Source: UWMA-0277 sp965183885
Lineage (GTDB): Bacteria; Bacteroidota; Bacteroidia; Flavobacteriales; BACL11
Assembly (NCBI GenBank): GCA_965183885.1
Contig: OZ238992.1
Coordinates: 744,001 to 808,000 of the forward strand
Direction of reading: 5' to 3'
DNA: 64,000 bases
Shown: positions 36,912-45,075 of the stretch, one piece after another
How positions within the stretch are numbered: position 1 is the first letter of the stretch
How the letters are laid out: each line of letters begins with the position of its first letter
Program-made: the position numbers and the translations under genes
The notes under the pieces: generated by a model
What the model saw: only the letters and a program-made list of their open reading frames with translations
Database searches by the model: none
What the model was told of the DNA's origin: nothing

Positions 36912-37208
36912 TTAGTGAGAATGAGAACCATCTTCATGAGAATGTTCTACCTCCTCAGTAGCAGCTTCTTCAGTAATAACTTCTTCCTCTGCAACAGTAG
37001 AATCTTCAGCTACTGCTTCTTCCTCTACAGGAGCTATACAACAAGAATGGTCAGGTAAACACTCACCTCCAGTTTTACATCCTTGGTTTTCTACAACTTC
37101 AGTATCTGCACCACAACATTCTTTTGCACAGTCTTCAGAACAAGCTCCACCACAAGCAGCAAATACAGTAAGTATACCAGCTACTAGTAAATACATTAAT
37201 TTTTTCAT
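36912..37208 (-). CDS. Cysteine/histidine-rich lipoprotein, putative metal-binding
   Basis: This is a 98-residue protein. A lipoprotein signal (MKKLMYLLVAGILTVFAAC) puts the lipidated Cys at residue 19. The next 45 residues carry eight further cysteines, in C-x3-C-x3-CC then spaced pairs. An acidic Glu/Ala/Val-rich linker follows, and the protein ends with HSHEDGSHSH. The CC pairs plus His tail look suited to soft-metal or zinc binding at the outer membrane or periplasm. It is a single gene between two terminators/promoters. I know no named family; the function is inferred from composition only. Confidence 0.65.
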   Translation of the reverse strand: MKKLMYLLVAGILTVFAACGGACSEDCAKECCGADTEVVENQGCKTGGECLPDHSCCIAPVEEEAVAEDSTVAEEEVITEEAATEEVEHSHEDGSHSH

Positions 37209-37267
37209 TTTAAATATTTGTTTGATTAATAATTAAGCAAATATACATTTTTTGCTTGCTTAAGGGC

Positions 37268-37275
37268 TATCTTTG
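37268..37275 (+). promoter_or_regulatory. -7 box (TATCTTTG) 4 nt upstream of the DUF4296 gene
   Basis: Perfect TAnnTTTG match separated from the ATG at 37280 by just four bases, implying a leaderless message. It also argues against the non-canonical in-frame start at 37256. Confidence 0.65.
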
Positions 37276-37279
37276 TAAT

Positions 37280-37624
37280 ATGAAAATTATTCGTTCACTA
37301 TTACTTCTTCTAATTATTGGATGCACCCTGCAAGAAGAACCTAAAGTTCCAAAAGAAATATTATCCAAAGTTCAATTTGAGGACCTCTTAAAAGAAGTCC
37401 ATTTAGCTGAGGCTGTTTTTGATTTAGAAAAAAGAAAAGGAATAGAAATAGCAAAAGAAAAATTAGCCCTAGAATATCATAATATTTTTGAACGTCACCA
37501 TACTGATAGCCTCCTATTTGAGAAAACTCTTCATTACTACTCAACATCAAATGAACTAGAACAAATTTATAGTACTATTATAAAAGAACTTACTCAAGAG
37601 AAAGACTCTTTATTTAAGCATTAG
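37280..37624 (+). CDS. DUF4296 lipoprotein
   Basis: This 114-residue protein starts at the ATG just past the promoter box. MKIIRSLLLLLIIGC is a lipoprotein signal with Cys15. The body has the DUF4296 pattern: PKEILSKVQFEDLLKEVHLAEAVFDLEKRKG, then HNIFERHHTDSLLFEKTLHYYS and LEQIYSTIIKELTQEKD, a helical small domain found almost only in Bacteroidota. Function unknown. Possible helper for envelope assembly, but nothing in the context supports that. Confidence 0.8.
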   Translation: MKIIRSLLLLLIIGCTLQEEPKVPKEILSKVQFEDLLKEVHLAEAVFDLEKRKGIEIAKEKLALEYHNIFERHHTDSLLFEKTLHYYSTSNELEQIYSTIIKELTQEKDSLFKH

Positions 37625-37697
37625 TCTTTTTTCAAAACCCATTTCACTAAGGAGCTATTCTCTTATTTCTTTTTTCATTGCCTAAGATCTAAAATAC

Positions 37698-37705
37698 TAT
37701 CTTTG
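37698..37705 (+). promoter_or_regulatory. -7 box (TATCTTTG) for gltX
   Basis: TATCTTTG followed by CAGCCC, 25 nt before the gltX ATG. The same TATCTTTGCAGCCC string occurs before the DUF177-rpmF operon (22268). Confidence 0.68.
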
Positions 37706-37730
37706 CAGCCCAAAATTAAAAGAAAAAAAC

Positions 37731-39254
37731 ATGTCAGAAGTAAGAGTACGATTTGCCCCTAGCCCTACAGGCCCTTTACACATTGGAGGAGTAAGAACAG
37801 CACTTTACAATTACCTTTTTGCAAAAAATCAAGGAGGAAAAATGATTTTACGTATTGAAGATACAGATCAAACTCGTTTTGTTCCTGGAGCTGAAAAATA
37901 TATTGTAGATTCATTAAAATGGTGCGGTATCGAATTTGATGAAAGTGGTATTGAAGGAGGTAATTTTGGACCTTATAAGCAATCAGAGCGTAAACACTTA
38001 TACTTACCTTATGCTGAGCAATTAGTAAAAGATGGCTATGCTTATTATGCTTTTGACACTTCAGAAGAACTTACTGCTATGCGTGAGCGCATGAAAGCCG
38101 CAGGAGTTCCTTCTCCTCAATACAATTCAGTTACCCGTACTACTATGCAGAATTCTTTAGCTTTATCAGAAGATGAAGTTCAAAAAAGAATGGATGCTGG
38201 AGAACCTTACGTAATTCGAATTAAAATGCCAAGGAATGAAGAGGTAAAACTAAATGATATTATTAGAGGTTGGGTAACAGTAAACACCAATAACATGGAT
38301 GATAAAGTTATCTTTAAATCAGATGGCATGCCAACTTACCACCTAGCTAATGTTGTTGATGATTATTTAATGAAGATATCACATGTAATTAGAGGAGAAG
38401 AATGGTTACCATCAGCTCCTTTACATGTACTATTATACAAATACCTAGGGTGGGAAGATGTGATGCCAGAATTTGCACATTTACCACTAATTCTTAAGCC
38501 AGATGGGAATGGAAAATTAAGCAAAAGAGATGGAGACCGATTAGGTTTCCCTGTATTCCCAACAGAATGGAAAAACCCAGAAACAGGAGATATTAGTTCA
38601 GGTTACCGTGAAAGCGGATATATTGCTGAAGCCTTTATCAATATGCTTTCTTTCTTAGGATGGAACCCTGGAACTACACAAGAGCTCTTCTCTATGGAAG
38701 GTTTAATTGAAGCCTTTACCCTAAAAAGAGTAGGAAAAGCAGGAGCAAAATTTGATTTTGATAAAACAAGATGGTTCAATCAACAATATTTGAGAAGTAC
38801 CTCATCGGAACAACTAGCAGAGAAGCTACAGCTAATATTAAAAGAAAATGGTGTAGAAGCAGAAGATGTTTTTGTGACTACAGTTTGCGAACAACTTAAA
38901 GAAAGAGCAACCTTTATAAAAGATATGTGGGAAGAAGGAAAATATTATTTCACTGCCCCTACATCCTACGATGAGAAAACAATCCGTAAAAAATGGAAAG
39001 AAGACACTCCAGAATATGTATCAGAACTAAAAGATAGACTAGCAGAATTATCTAATTTCACTTCTGAAAATATTGAAGTAGCATTTAAAGCATATCTAAC
39101 AGAAAATGAACTTGGAATGGGAAAATTACTTCCAGCATTTAGAGTGTCATTAACAGGATTAGGAATGGGACCATCTCTTTTTGATATTGCAGCTCTTCTA
39201 GGAAAAGAAGAAACAATTGCAAGAATGGAAACTGCACTTAATACAATTAAATAA
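37731..39254 (+). CDS. gltX: Glutamyl-tRNA synthetase
   Basis: This 507-residue class I synthetase charges tRNA-Glu. HIGH motif: FAPSPTGPLHIGGVRTALYNYL. KMSKS equivalent: LSKRDGD, in DGNGKLSKRDGDRLGFPVFP. YHLANVVDDYLMKISHVIRGEEWLPSAP is also characteristic. The C-terminal anticodon-binding half is present. The Bacteroidota insertion around GFPVFPTEWKNPETGDISSGY is seen. The stop overlaps the folB start by one base (TAATG). Confidence 0.96.
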   Translation: MSEVRVRFAPSPTGPLHIGGVRTALYNYLFAKNQGGKMILRIEDTDQTRFVPGAEKYIVDSLKWCGIEFDESGIEGGNFGPYKQSERKHLYLPYAEQLVKDGYAYYAFDTSEELTAMRERMKAAGVPSPQYNSVTRTTMQNSLALSEDEVQKRMDAGEPYVIRIKMPRNEEVKLNDIIRGWVTVNTNNMDDKVIFKSDGMPTYHLANVVDDYLMKISHVIRGEEWLPSAPLHVLLYKYLGWEDVMPEFAHLPLILKPDGNGKLSKRDGDRLGFPVFPTEWKNPETGDISSGYRESGYIAEAFINMLSFLGWNPGTTQELFSMEGLIEAFTLKRVGKAGAKFDFDKTRWFNQQYLRSTSSEQLAEKLQLILKENGVEAEDVFVTTVCEQLKERATFIKDMWEEGKYYFTAPTSYDEKTIRKKWKEDTPEYVSELKDRLAELSNFTSENIEVAFKAYLTENELGMGKLLPAFRVSLTGLGMGPSLFDIAALLGKEETIARMETALNTIK

Positions 39255-39607
39255 TGGGATTAATTACTGTAGAAGGAATTAGAATTTTTGCACACCACGG
39301 ACATCTTCCTGAAGAAGCTATTTTAGGGGGACATTTTATCGTAAATGTTTGGGTAACTGCAGATACAGAGGAAGTAGAACAAACAGATGATTTAAACCAC
39401 ACAGTTGATTATGTAAAAGTCATAGCTATTGTAAAGGAACAAATGGCAATAAGAGCAAATATGATAGAAGTGCCAGCAAAAAAAATTGTAGCTGCAATTT
39501 TACCATTGCATAAAGTACAAAAAGTAAAAGTAGAGGTAGAAAAAGTACTACCTCCAATTGATGCTACTTTTGATAAAATTTCTGTAACTGTAAAAGGGAA
39601 AAACTAA
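39254..39607 (+). CDS. folB: Dihydroneopterin aldolase
   Basis: FolB cleaves dihydroneopterin in folate synthesis. In this 117-residue protein, ITVEGIRIFAHHGHLPEEAILGGHFIVNVWV is the family opening, with the active-site Glu in the HGHLPEE segment. DLNHTVDYVKVIAIVKEQM follows, and a Lys in the last third (VKVEVEKVLPPI) stands at the catalytic Lys position. It is translationally coupled to gltX by the one-base overlap. Confidence 0.9.
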   Translation: MGLITVEGIRIFAHHGHLPEEAILGGHFIVNVWVTADTEEVEQTDDLNHTVDYVKVIAIVKEQMAIRANMIEVPAKKIVAAILPLHKVQKVKVEVEKVLPPIDATFDKISVTVKGKN

Positions 39608-39617
39608 AATAACAAGT

Positions 39618-39917
39618 ATGTATATTGTAATTTATGAATTTCTAGTTAAGGAAAACAAAGAACAAGAATTTATTGATTCTTGGGAATCCTTAACAAAATT
39701 AATTCTCCAGCATGAAGGAAGTTTAGGTTCTAGATTACACAAACAAAAAGAGCATCACTATATAGCGTACGCACAATGGCCTTCAAAAGAAATATTTGAT
39801 AATGCAGGGGCAAACCTTCCAGATACTGCTATATCAATTAGGAAAATAATGGGGAGTGCTTGTCAGGAGATAAAAACACTACATAAGCTAGAAGTTATAG
39901 CTGACTTATTATCTTAA
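39618..39917 (+). CDS. ABM-type (antibiotic biosynthesis monooxygenase-like) small protein
   Basis: This 99-residue dimeric alpha-beta barrel protein has MYIVIYEFLVKENKEQEFIDSW, HEGSLGSRLHKQKEHHYIAYAQWPSKEIF, which match the ABM domain. Members range from quinol monooxygenases to heme-degrading enzymes and many uncharacterised proteins, so no reaction can be assigned. It is in the gltX-folB transcript (10-bp gap) and its end overlaps the glyS end by 9 bp on the other strand. Confidence 0.75.
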   Translation: MYIVIYEFLVKENKEQEFIDSWESLTKLILQHEGSLGSRLHKQKEHHYIAYAQWPSKEIFDNAGANLPDTAISIRKIMGSACQEIKTLHKLEVIADLLS

Positions 39918-41444
39918 GTACTTAGCAATATTTACTTTCTCAGTTATTATACTGTGTAAATCTGCCACTGCTACTCTTTCTTGAGTCATAGTATCTCTAT
40001 CTCTTAAAGTAACTGTATTATCCTCTAAAGTTTGATGATCAACAGTAATACAATAAGGTGTTCCAACAGCATCTTGCCTTCTGTACCTTCTACCAATTGA
40101 ATCTTTTTCTTCATAAATACAATTGTAATCAAACTGTAAAGTTTTTAGAATTTCCCTTGCTTTTTCAGGCATACCATCTTTTTTAGTAAGTGGTAATACA
40201 GCTGCCTTAATAGGAGCTAATAATGCAGGTATCTTAAGTACTGTTCTGCTTTCTCCATTCTCTAATTCTTCTTCTTTATAAGAATGACTTAATACTGTAA
40301 GGAACATACGATCTAAACCTATAGACGTCTCTACTACATAAGGCACATAGCTTTCGTTAATCTCAGGGTCAAAATATTGTAATTTCTTTCCTGAATGTTC
40401 TTGATGTGCTTTTAAATCAAAATCTGTACGGGAATGTATCCCTTCTAGTTCTTTAAACCCAAATGGGAATTTAAACTCAATATCGGCAGCAGCATTAGCA
40501 TAATGTGCTAGGTTTTCATGATCATGGAAACGGTAATTCTCATCTCCCATTCCTAATGAATTATGCCATTTCATACGAAATTCCTTCCAGTACTCATACC
40601 ATTTCATTTCTTCACCTGGACGAACAAAAAATTGCATTTCCATTTGCTCAAACTCACGCATACGGAAAATGAACTGTCGTGCTACAATCTCATTACGAAA
40701 AGCCTTACCTATTTGTGCAATTCCAAAAGGAATTTTCATACGAGCAGTTTTTTGCACATTAAGGAAATTTACAAAAATCCCTTGTGCCGTTTCTGGTCGT
40801 AAGTATAAATCAGAAGCAGCATCAGCTGTTGCTCCCATTTGTGTTTTAAACATTAGGTTAAACTGGCGTACATCAGTCCAATTTCCTGTTCCTGAAACAG
40901 GACACTTTATCCCTAATTCTTCAATTAATGCTTTTACTGCAGCTAAGTCACCAGCTGTAAGTGCAGTATTCATCTTTTCATTTATAGCATCAATCTGTTT
41001 TTGTCTATCTAATATTCTTCCATTGGTAGCAAGAAATTCTGCTTTATCAAAAGCATCTCCAAAACGCTTTTCAGCTTTCTTTACATCTTTTTCAATTTTA
41101 GCTTCGATCTTAGCAATATGATCTTCAATCAATACATCAGCCCTGTATCTTTTTTTAGAATCTTTATTATCAACTAAAGGATCATTAAAAGCATCTACAT
41201 GCCCTGAAGCTTTCCAAGTAGTAGGATGCATAAAAATTGAAGAATCTAGTCCTACAATGTTCTCATGCATATTCACCATTGACTTCCACCAATAGTTTTT
41301 AATATTGTTTTTTAACTCTACTCCATTTGGTCCATAATCGTATGCTGCTGCTAAACCATCATAAATTTCGCTTGATTGAAAAACATAACCATACTCTTTT
41401 GCATGGGACACTACTTTTTTAAAGATATCTTCATAATTTGCCAT
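39909..41444 (-). CDS. glyS: Glycyl-tRNA synthetase, single-chain (alpha2) type
   Basis: This class II enzyme charges tRNA-Gly. The 511 residues match the homodimeric archaeal/eukaryotic-like form rather than the bacterial alpha2beta2 form. Motifs are VSHAKEYGYVFQSSEIYDGLAAAYDYGPNGVELKNNI, LRPETAQGIFVNF, PFGIAQIGKAFRNEI, RMREFEQMEMQFF and VETSIGLDRMFLTVL. A C-terminal anticodon-binding domain is present (LPLTKKDGMPEKAREI). A promoter box lies 4 nt before the ATG. Transcription is convergent with the ABM gene. Confidence 0.95.
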   Translation of the reverse strand: MANYEDIFKKVVSHAKEYGYVFQSSEIYDGLAAAYDYGPNGVELKNNIKNYWWKSMVNMHENIVGLDSSIFMHPTTWKASGHVDAFNDPLVDNKDSKKRYRADVLIEDHIAKIEAKIEKDVKKAEKRFGDAFDKAEFLATNGRILDRQKQIDAINEKMNTALTAGDLAAVKALIEELGIKCPVSGTGNWTDVRQFNLMFKTQMGATADAASDLYLRPETAQGIFVNFLNVQKTARMKIPFGIAQIGKAFRNEIVARQFIFRMREFEQMEMQFFVRPGEEMKWYEYWKEFRMKWHNSLGMGDENYRFHDHENLAHYANAAADIEFKFPFGFKELEGIHSRTDFDLKAHQEHSGKKLQYFDPEINESYVPYVVETSIGLDRMFLTVLSHSYKEEELENGESRTVLKIPALLAPIKAAVLPLTKKDGMPEKAREILKTLQFDYNCIYEEKDSIGRRYRRQDAVGTPYCITVDHQTLEDNTVTLRDRDTMTQERVAVADLHSIITEKVNIAKYLR

Positions 41445-41448
41445 GGCA

Positions 41449-41456
41449 CAAAAATA
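41449..41456 (-). promoter_or_regulatory. -7 box (TATTTTTG) 4 nt upstream of glyS
   Basis: On the minus strand TATTTTTG fits TAnnTTTG; four bases (41445-41448) separate it from the ATG, implying that the glyS message is leaderless. Confidence 0.6.
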
Positions 41457-41527
41457 GCAATTCTCACATTTTATTATGTAGTTTTACGGCATGATTAAAG
41501 TTAACTATAAAACATTAAAATAAAATT

Positions 41528-42250
41528 ATGAAATACATAGCAATGCTACTAGCAGTAGTTTCAATTACATCCTGCCAAACAAGTAATAAAGAAACAAATA
41601 AATTTAAAGTAGCGTATAAAGGGGCTTTAAAAAATATGATGCACAAAGGAGATTTATCTGCAAAGGCTGATCTAAAAGACTTTGAAGATTCTGAGCATTT
41701 TTATGCTCTTGGTGCAATTGAGGACCTTAAAGGTGAGGTTCAGATATTTAACAGTAAACCATTCAATACAATAGTTACTGATAGCACCCTAAGCTTTGAC
41801 AACTCATTTGATAAAAAAGCAGCACTCTTTGTATATGCATCAGTTAGTAAATGGACATCAATAAATATTCCCGATAGCGTTATAACTTATGTGCAACTAG
41901 AAAGCTTTATAGAAAATGCAGCTAAAAAGCAGCAAATAAATACTGATGAACCTTTTATTTTTTTGATGGAAGGAACAGCTAAATCTTTTGACTGGCATGT
42001 AATAAACTGGAAAGATGGAGACACAGAGCATTCACATGAAAAGCACATAAATTCAGGACTTAATGGAACAATTGAAAATAGAACAGTTGAAATGTTAGGT
42101 TTTTATTCCAATGCACACCATGCAATTTTTACGCATCATACAACTAATATGCATATACATGTAAAAACAGCAGACAACAAAATAGCTGGACATGTTGATG
42201 ACTTAATAGTAGGAAAAGGTATGACCTTAAAACTACCAGACACAAAATAG
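41528..42250 (+). CDS. Acetolactate decarboxylase-like lipoprotein
   Basis: This 240-residue protein has a lipoprotein signal (MKYIAMLLAVVSITSC, Cys16). The body resembles alpha-acetolactate decarboxylase (BudA/AldC): YALGAIEDLKGEVQIFNSKPF near residue 60-80 and the C-terminal THHTTNMHIHVKTADNKIAGHVDDL. His209, His211 and His222 keep the H-x-H-x10-H spacing of the zinc ligands in that enzyme. The classical enzyme turns acetolactate into acetoin and is cytosolic or secreted; a lipid-anchored version is unusual. Catalytic Arg/Glu positions cannot be aligned reliably by eye. It is followed after 9 bp by a DUF3109 gene. Confidence 0.75.
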   Translation: MKYIAMLLAVVSITSCQTSNKETNKFKVAYKGALKNMMHKGDLSAKADLKDFEDSEHFYALGAIEDLKGEVQIFNSKPFNTIVTDSTLSFDNSFDKKAALFVYASVSKWTSINIPDSVITYVQLESFIENAAKKQQINTDEPFIFLMEGTAKSFDWHVINWKDGDTEHSHEKHINSGLNGTIENRTVEMLGFYSNAHHAIFTHHTTNMHIHVKTADNKIAGHVDDLIVGKGMTLKLPDTK

Positions 42251-42259
42251 CACCCCACC

Positions 42260-42826
42260 ATGATTCAAGTTGATAATAAAATAATCTCTTTAGATGTTTT
42301 TGAAAAGCATTTTGTATGCGATTTAAATGCCTGCAAAGGAGCTTGCTGTATAGAAGGGGATGCAGGAGCTCCACTCTTAGAAAATGAAGTAACTATTCTG
42401 GAAGACATTTACGAAAAAGTAAAACCTTATATGCTTACAAAAGGGATTGATGTGGTAGATGAAGTAGGAGTAGCTGTACTTGACAGTGAAGGAGAAATAA
42501 CAACGCCTTTAGTAAATAACAGAGAATGTGCTTTTGTAATTGAAGAGCAAGGCATTACAAAATGTGCTATTGAAAAAGCTTTTTATGATGGAAAAGTAGA
42601 CTTTAAAAAACCTATCTCTTGCCATTTATTTCCTGTACGTATACAAGAGTATCGCGATTTTGATGCTGTAAATTATGAAGAAATTAAAATCTGTGAACCA
42701 GCTTGTGCATGTGGCAGTAAACTAGAAGTTCCTGTTTACGCCTTTTTAAAAGAACCTTTAATCCGTAAGTATGGAGAGGCTTGGTACAAGGAGTTATTAG
42801 AAGCTGCTAAGTTGTTAAAGAAGTAA
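42260..42826 (+). CDS. DUF3109 cysteine-rich protein
   Basis: This 188-residue cytosolic protein has CDLNACKGACCIEGDAGAPL near the N-terminus, CAFVIEEQGITKCAIEKAF mid-protein, ISCHLFPVRI, and CEPACACGSK. This arrangement of conserved cysteines is the DUF3109/YkgJ-like metal-cluster-binding family (CxxxxxCC, then the CHLFP segment). The function is unknown; Fe-S or zinc binding is likely. It probably shares a transcript with the acetolactate decarboxylase-like lipoprotein (9 bp), and a hairpin follows its stop. Confidence 0.85.
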   Translation: MIQVDNKIISLDVFEKHFVCDLNACKGACCIEGDAGAPLLENEVTILEDIYEKVKPYMLTKGIDVVDEVGVAVLDSEGEITTPLVNNRECAFVIEEQGITKCAIEKAFYDGKVDFKKPISCHLFPVRIQEYRDFDAVNYEEIKICEPACACGSKLEVPVYAFLKEPLIRKYGEAWYKELLEAAKLLKK

Positions 42827-42830
42827 GCCA

Positions 42831-42856
42831 AAAAAACGGACTATAAAAGTCCGTTT
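42831..42856. terminator. Terminator between DUF3109 and DUF3817 genes
   Basis: A 9-bp stem AAACGGACT/AGTCCGTTT with a 5-nt loop separates convergent genes. The A-run on its left side makes it a good terminator for the minus strand. The plus-strand tail (TTTCTAAATTTC) is weaker. Confidence 0.85.
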
Positions 42857-42864
42857 CTAAATTT

Positions 42865-43140
42865 CTATTTCTTTAAATACTTCTTATCTATATAAAAAGT
42901 ACCAAAAGGAAGCAAGGAAGCAATCAAGACTATAACAAAGTCTTTTCCACTCCACTGCTCATCATCTTTTATTAAGTAAGCAAAAACGATATAGGCTACA
43001 AATAATAACCCGTGCGGCATTCCTAATAACTTTACATAAGTAGGATCTCCCAAACTATATTTAATAGGCATAGCAACAAAAAGAAGGAGTATATAAGATA
43101 CCCCTTCTAAAAATGCAATTATTCTAAATGTATTTTTCAT
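42865..43140 (-). CDS. DUF3817 small membrane protein
   Basis: This 91-residue inner-membrane protein has three predicted helices (about 7-25, 42-60, 69-83). It matches the DUF3817 family: FRIIAFLEGVSYILLLFVAMPIKY, MPHGLLFVAYIVFAY and LIASLLPFGTFYIDKKYL. The function is unknown. It lies 10 bp after the acyl-CoA dehydrogenase gene and is likely cotranscribed with it. Confidence 0.85.
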   Translation of the reverse strand: MKNTFRIIAFLEGVSYILLLFVAMPIKYSLGDPTYVKLLGMPHGLLFVAYIVFAYLIKDDEQWSGKDFVIVLIASLLPFGTFYIDKKYLKK

Positions 43141-43150
43141 TATTTATGTT

Positions 43151-44329
43151 CTATTTAAAAGCGTTTTCACCAGTAATATCTAATCCTGTAATTAGTAGGT
43201 GAATATCATGTGTTCCTTCATAAGTAATTACAGACTCTAAATTCATCATATGTCTCATGATGGAATACTCTCCAGTAATTCCCATAGCTCCTAATATTTG
43301 TCTTGCCTCACGAGCAATCTTAAGTGCCATATCTACATTATTACGCTTACACATAGAAATTTGTGCTGAAGTTGCTCTTCCTTCATTTCTTAGCACACCT
43401 AAACGCCAAGTTAACAATTGAGCCTTAGTGATTTCTGTAATCATCTCAGCTAATTTCTTTTGTTGTAGCTGGTATCCTGCAATTGGCTTTCCAAACTGGA
43501 TTCTTTCTTTTGCATATCTAAGAGCAGTATCGTAGCAGTCCATTGCAGTACCAATTGTTCCCCAAGCAATACCATATCTTGCAGAATCTAAACATCCTAG
43601 CGGAGCACCTAAACCATCTTTGTTTGGTAAAATATTATCCTTAGGAATTTTTACATTATCAAATACTAGCTCTCCAGTTGCAGAAGCTCTTAAACTCCAT
43701 TTGTTATGAGTTTCAGGAGTTGTGAATCCTTCCATTCCTCTTTCAACAAGCACTCCTTTAATTCTTCCTTCTTCATTTTTTGCCCATACTACAGCTACAT
43801 CAGCAAAAGGAGCATTCGAAATCCACATTTTAGCACCGTTTAAAAGATAATGATCTCCCATATCTTTTATATTAGTTACCATTCCTCCTGGGTTTGATCC
43901 ATGATCAGGCTCAGTAAGCCCAAAACAACCAATAAATTCACCTGTAGCTAATTTTGGTAAAAATTTCATTTTTTGTTCTTCACTACCATATTTCCAGATA
44001 GGATACATAACTAATGAAGACTGAACAGATGAAGTAGAACGAATTCCACTATCTCCTCTTTCCAATTCTTGCATTATTAGTCCATAAGAAATTTGGTCAA
44101 GCCCTGCTCCTCCATATTCAGCAGGAATGTATGGTCCAAAACCACCAATTTCACCTAATCCTTTTACAATTTGTTTTGGAAATTCAGCTTTTTGACAAGC
44201 CTCTTCAATAATTGGAGAAACTTCTCTTTTCACCCATTCTCTTGCAGCATCTCTAATTAATTTATGTTCTTCCGTTAGGAGTTCATCCATTAGAAAGTAA
44301 TCAGGAGCTTGGTATAAATCTTGTGACAT
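43151..44329 (-). CDS. gcdH: Acyl-CoA dehydrogenase, glutaryl-CoA dehydrogenase type
   Basis: This 392-residue flavoenzyme probably dehydrogenates and decarboxylates glutaryl-CoA (lysine/tryptophan breakdown). Its N-terminal helical domain carries EEHKLIRDAAREWVKREVSP. The FAD-contacting segment is GCFGLTEPDHGSNPGGM, and WISNAPFADVAVVWAK follows. The C-terminal YEGTHDIHLLI has the catalytic Glu in the family context typical of glutaryl-CoA dehydrogenase, as is SARYGIAWGTIGTAMDCYD. A generic short-chain acyl-CoA dehydrogenase is less likely. Confidence 0.87.
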   Translation of the reverse strand: MSQDLYQAPDYFLMDELLTEEHKLIRDAAREWVKREVSPIIEEACQKAEFPKQIVKGLGEIGGFGPYIPAEYGGAGLDQISYGLIMQELERGDSGIRSTSSVQSSLVMYPIWKYGSEEQKMKFLPKLATGEFIGCFGLTEPDHGSNPGGMVTNIKDMGDHYLLNGAKMWISNAPFADVAVVWAKNEEGRIKGVLVERGMEGFTTPETHNKWSLRASATGELVFDNVKIPKDNILPNKDGLGAPLGCLDSARYGIAWGTIGTAMDCYDTALRYAKERIQFGKPIAGYQLQQKKLAEMITEITKAQLLTWRLGVLRNEGRATSAQISMCKRNNVDMALKIAREARQILGAMGITGEYSIMRHMMNLESVITYEGTHDIHLLITGLDITGENAFK

Positions 44330-44348
44330 AATCTTGTTAATTTTTTGG

Positions 44349-44356
44349 CAAAAGTA
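44349..44356 (-). promoter_or_regulatory. -7 box (TACTTTTG) for the acyl-CoA dehydrogenase operon
   Basis: Perfect TAnnTTTG on the minus strand, 19 nt before the ATG at 44329. It is back to back with the plus-strand box at 44392. Confidence 0.6.
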
Positions 44357-44391
44357 TGTATTTTATAACTAAAAAATGAATTCTGAAAACT

Positions 44392-44399
44392 TATCTTTG
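44392..44399 (+). promoter_or_regulatory. -7 box (TATCTTTG) for the DUF4271-hemD transcript
   Basis: TATCTTTG plus C, 19 nt before the ATG at 44419. Confidence 0.65.
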
Positions 44400-44418
44400 C
44401 ATTAGCAAAAATCAATTT

Positions 44419-45060
44419 ATGACTGCATTAGCAAAAATAGATTTCAATCAAGATATAATTTTTATTCTACTAAGTATCTCATTTTTACTTATTGGAATAC
44501 TAAAAGCATCTTATTGGAAGCATGCAAAATTGCTATTTATGGGGATTTTTGCACAACGCTATGCTAATCAATATTTACGTGAGGAAAATGCATTTACCGA
44601 AAGAGTAAATGCCATTACCTTTTTATTAATGTCATTAGTGTTTTCTATAATTATTTTAAAAATATTTCTTCCTTACTCCTTAATTGATGTTGGCTTTACT
44701 ATTGCTAAAGTAATGCTCTTTTTCTTATTTAAGAAATATATTATACTCGGTTTAGGTTCTATTTTTATGCTTAAAAGCATTTCAAAATTAGGAGTATTTT
44801 TTTCTTTTCTTTTTGATAGAGCAGCAGGAATAATTCTTTTCCCTCTTTCTGTTTTTCTATATTTTTTTGCTTTTGATAGTAATAGCATTTTACTAATCCT
44901 AATCCTTGGCATATTTATTGCTTTATTAATCTTAAAGATTTTTTGGACTTGGAAGATTGGAACAAATGCATTTGGCTTATCCAATTTCTATATATTTTTA
45001 TATCTTTGCACGCTCGAAATTTTCCCTATCCTATTACTAGGAAAAGGAGTTTTTTACTAA
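44419..45060 (+). CDS. DUF4271 inner-membrane protein
   Basis: This 213-residue protein has about six hydrophobic segments. It opens with an FILLSISFLLIGILKA helix, then the loop WKHAKLLFMGIFAQRYANQYLREENAFTER, a DUF4271 hallmark, and further helices to the C-terminus. The family is restricted to Bacteroidota and typically lies directly upstream of hemD, as here (15 bp). Function unknown. Cys/His metal motifs are absent. Confidence 0.82.
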   Translation: MTALAKIDFNQDIIFILLSISFLLIGILKASYWKHAKLLFMGIFAQRYANQYLREENAFTERVNAITFLLMSLVFSIIILKIFLPYSLIDVGFTIAKVMLFFLFKKYIILGLGSIFMLKSISKLGVFFSFLFDRAAGIILFPLSVFLYFFAFDSNSILLILILGIFIALLILKIFWTWKIGTNAFGLSNFYIFLYLCTLEIFPILLLGKGVFY

Positions 45061-45075
45061 CACAAAGGCTAAGAA

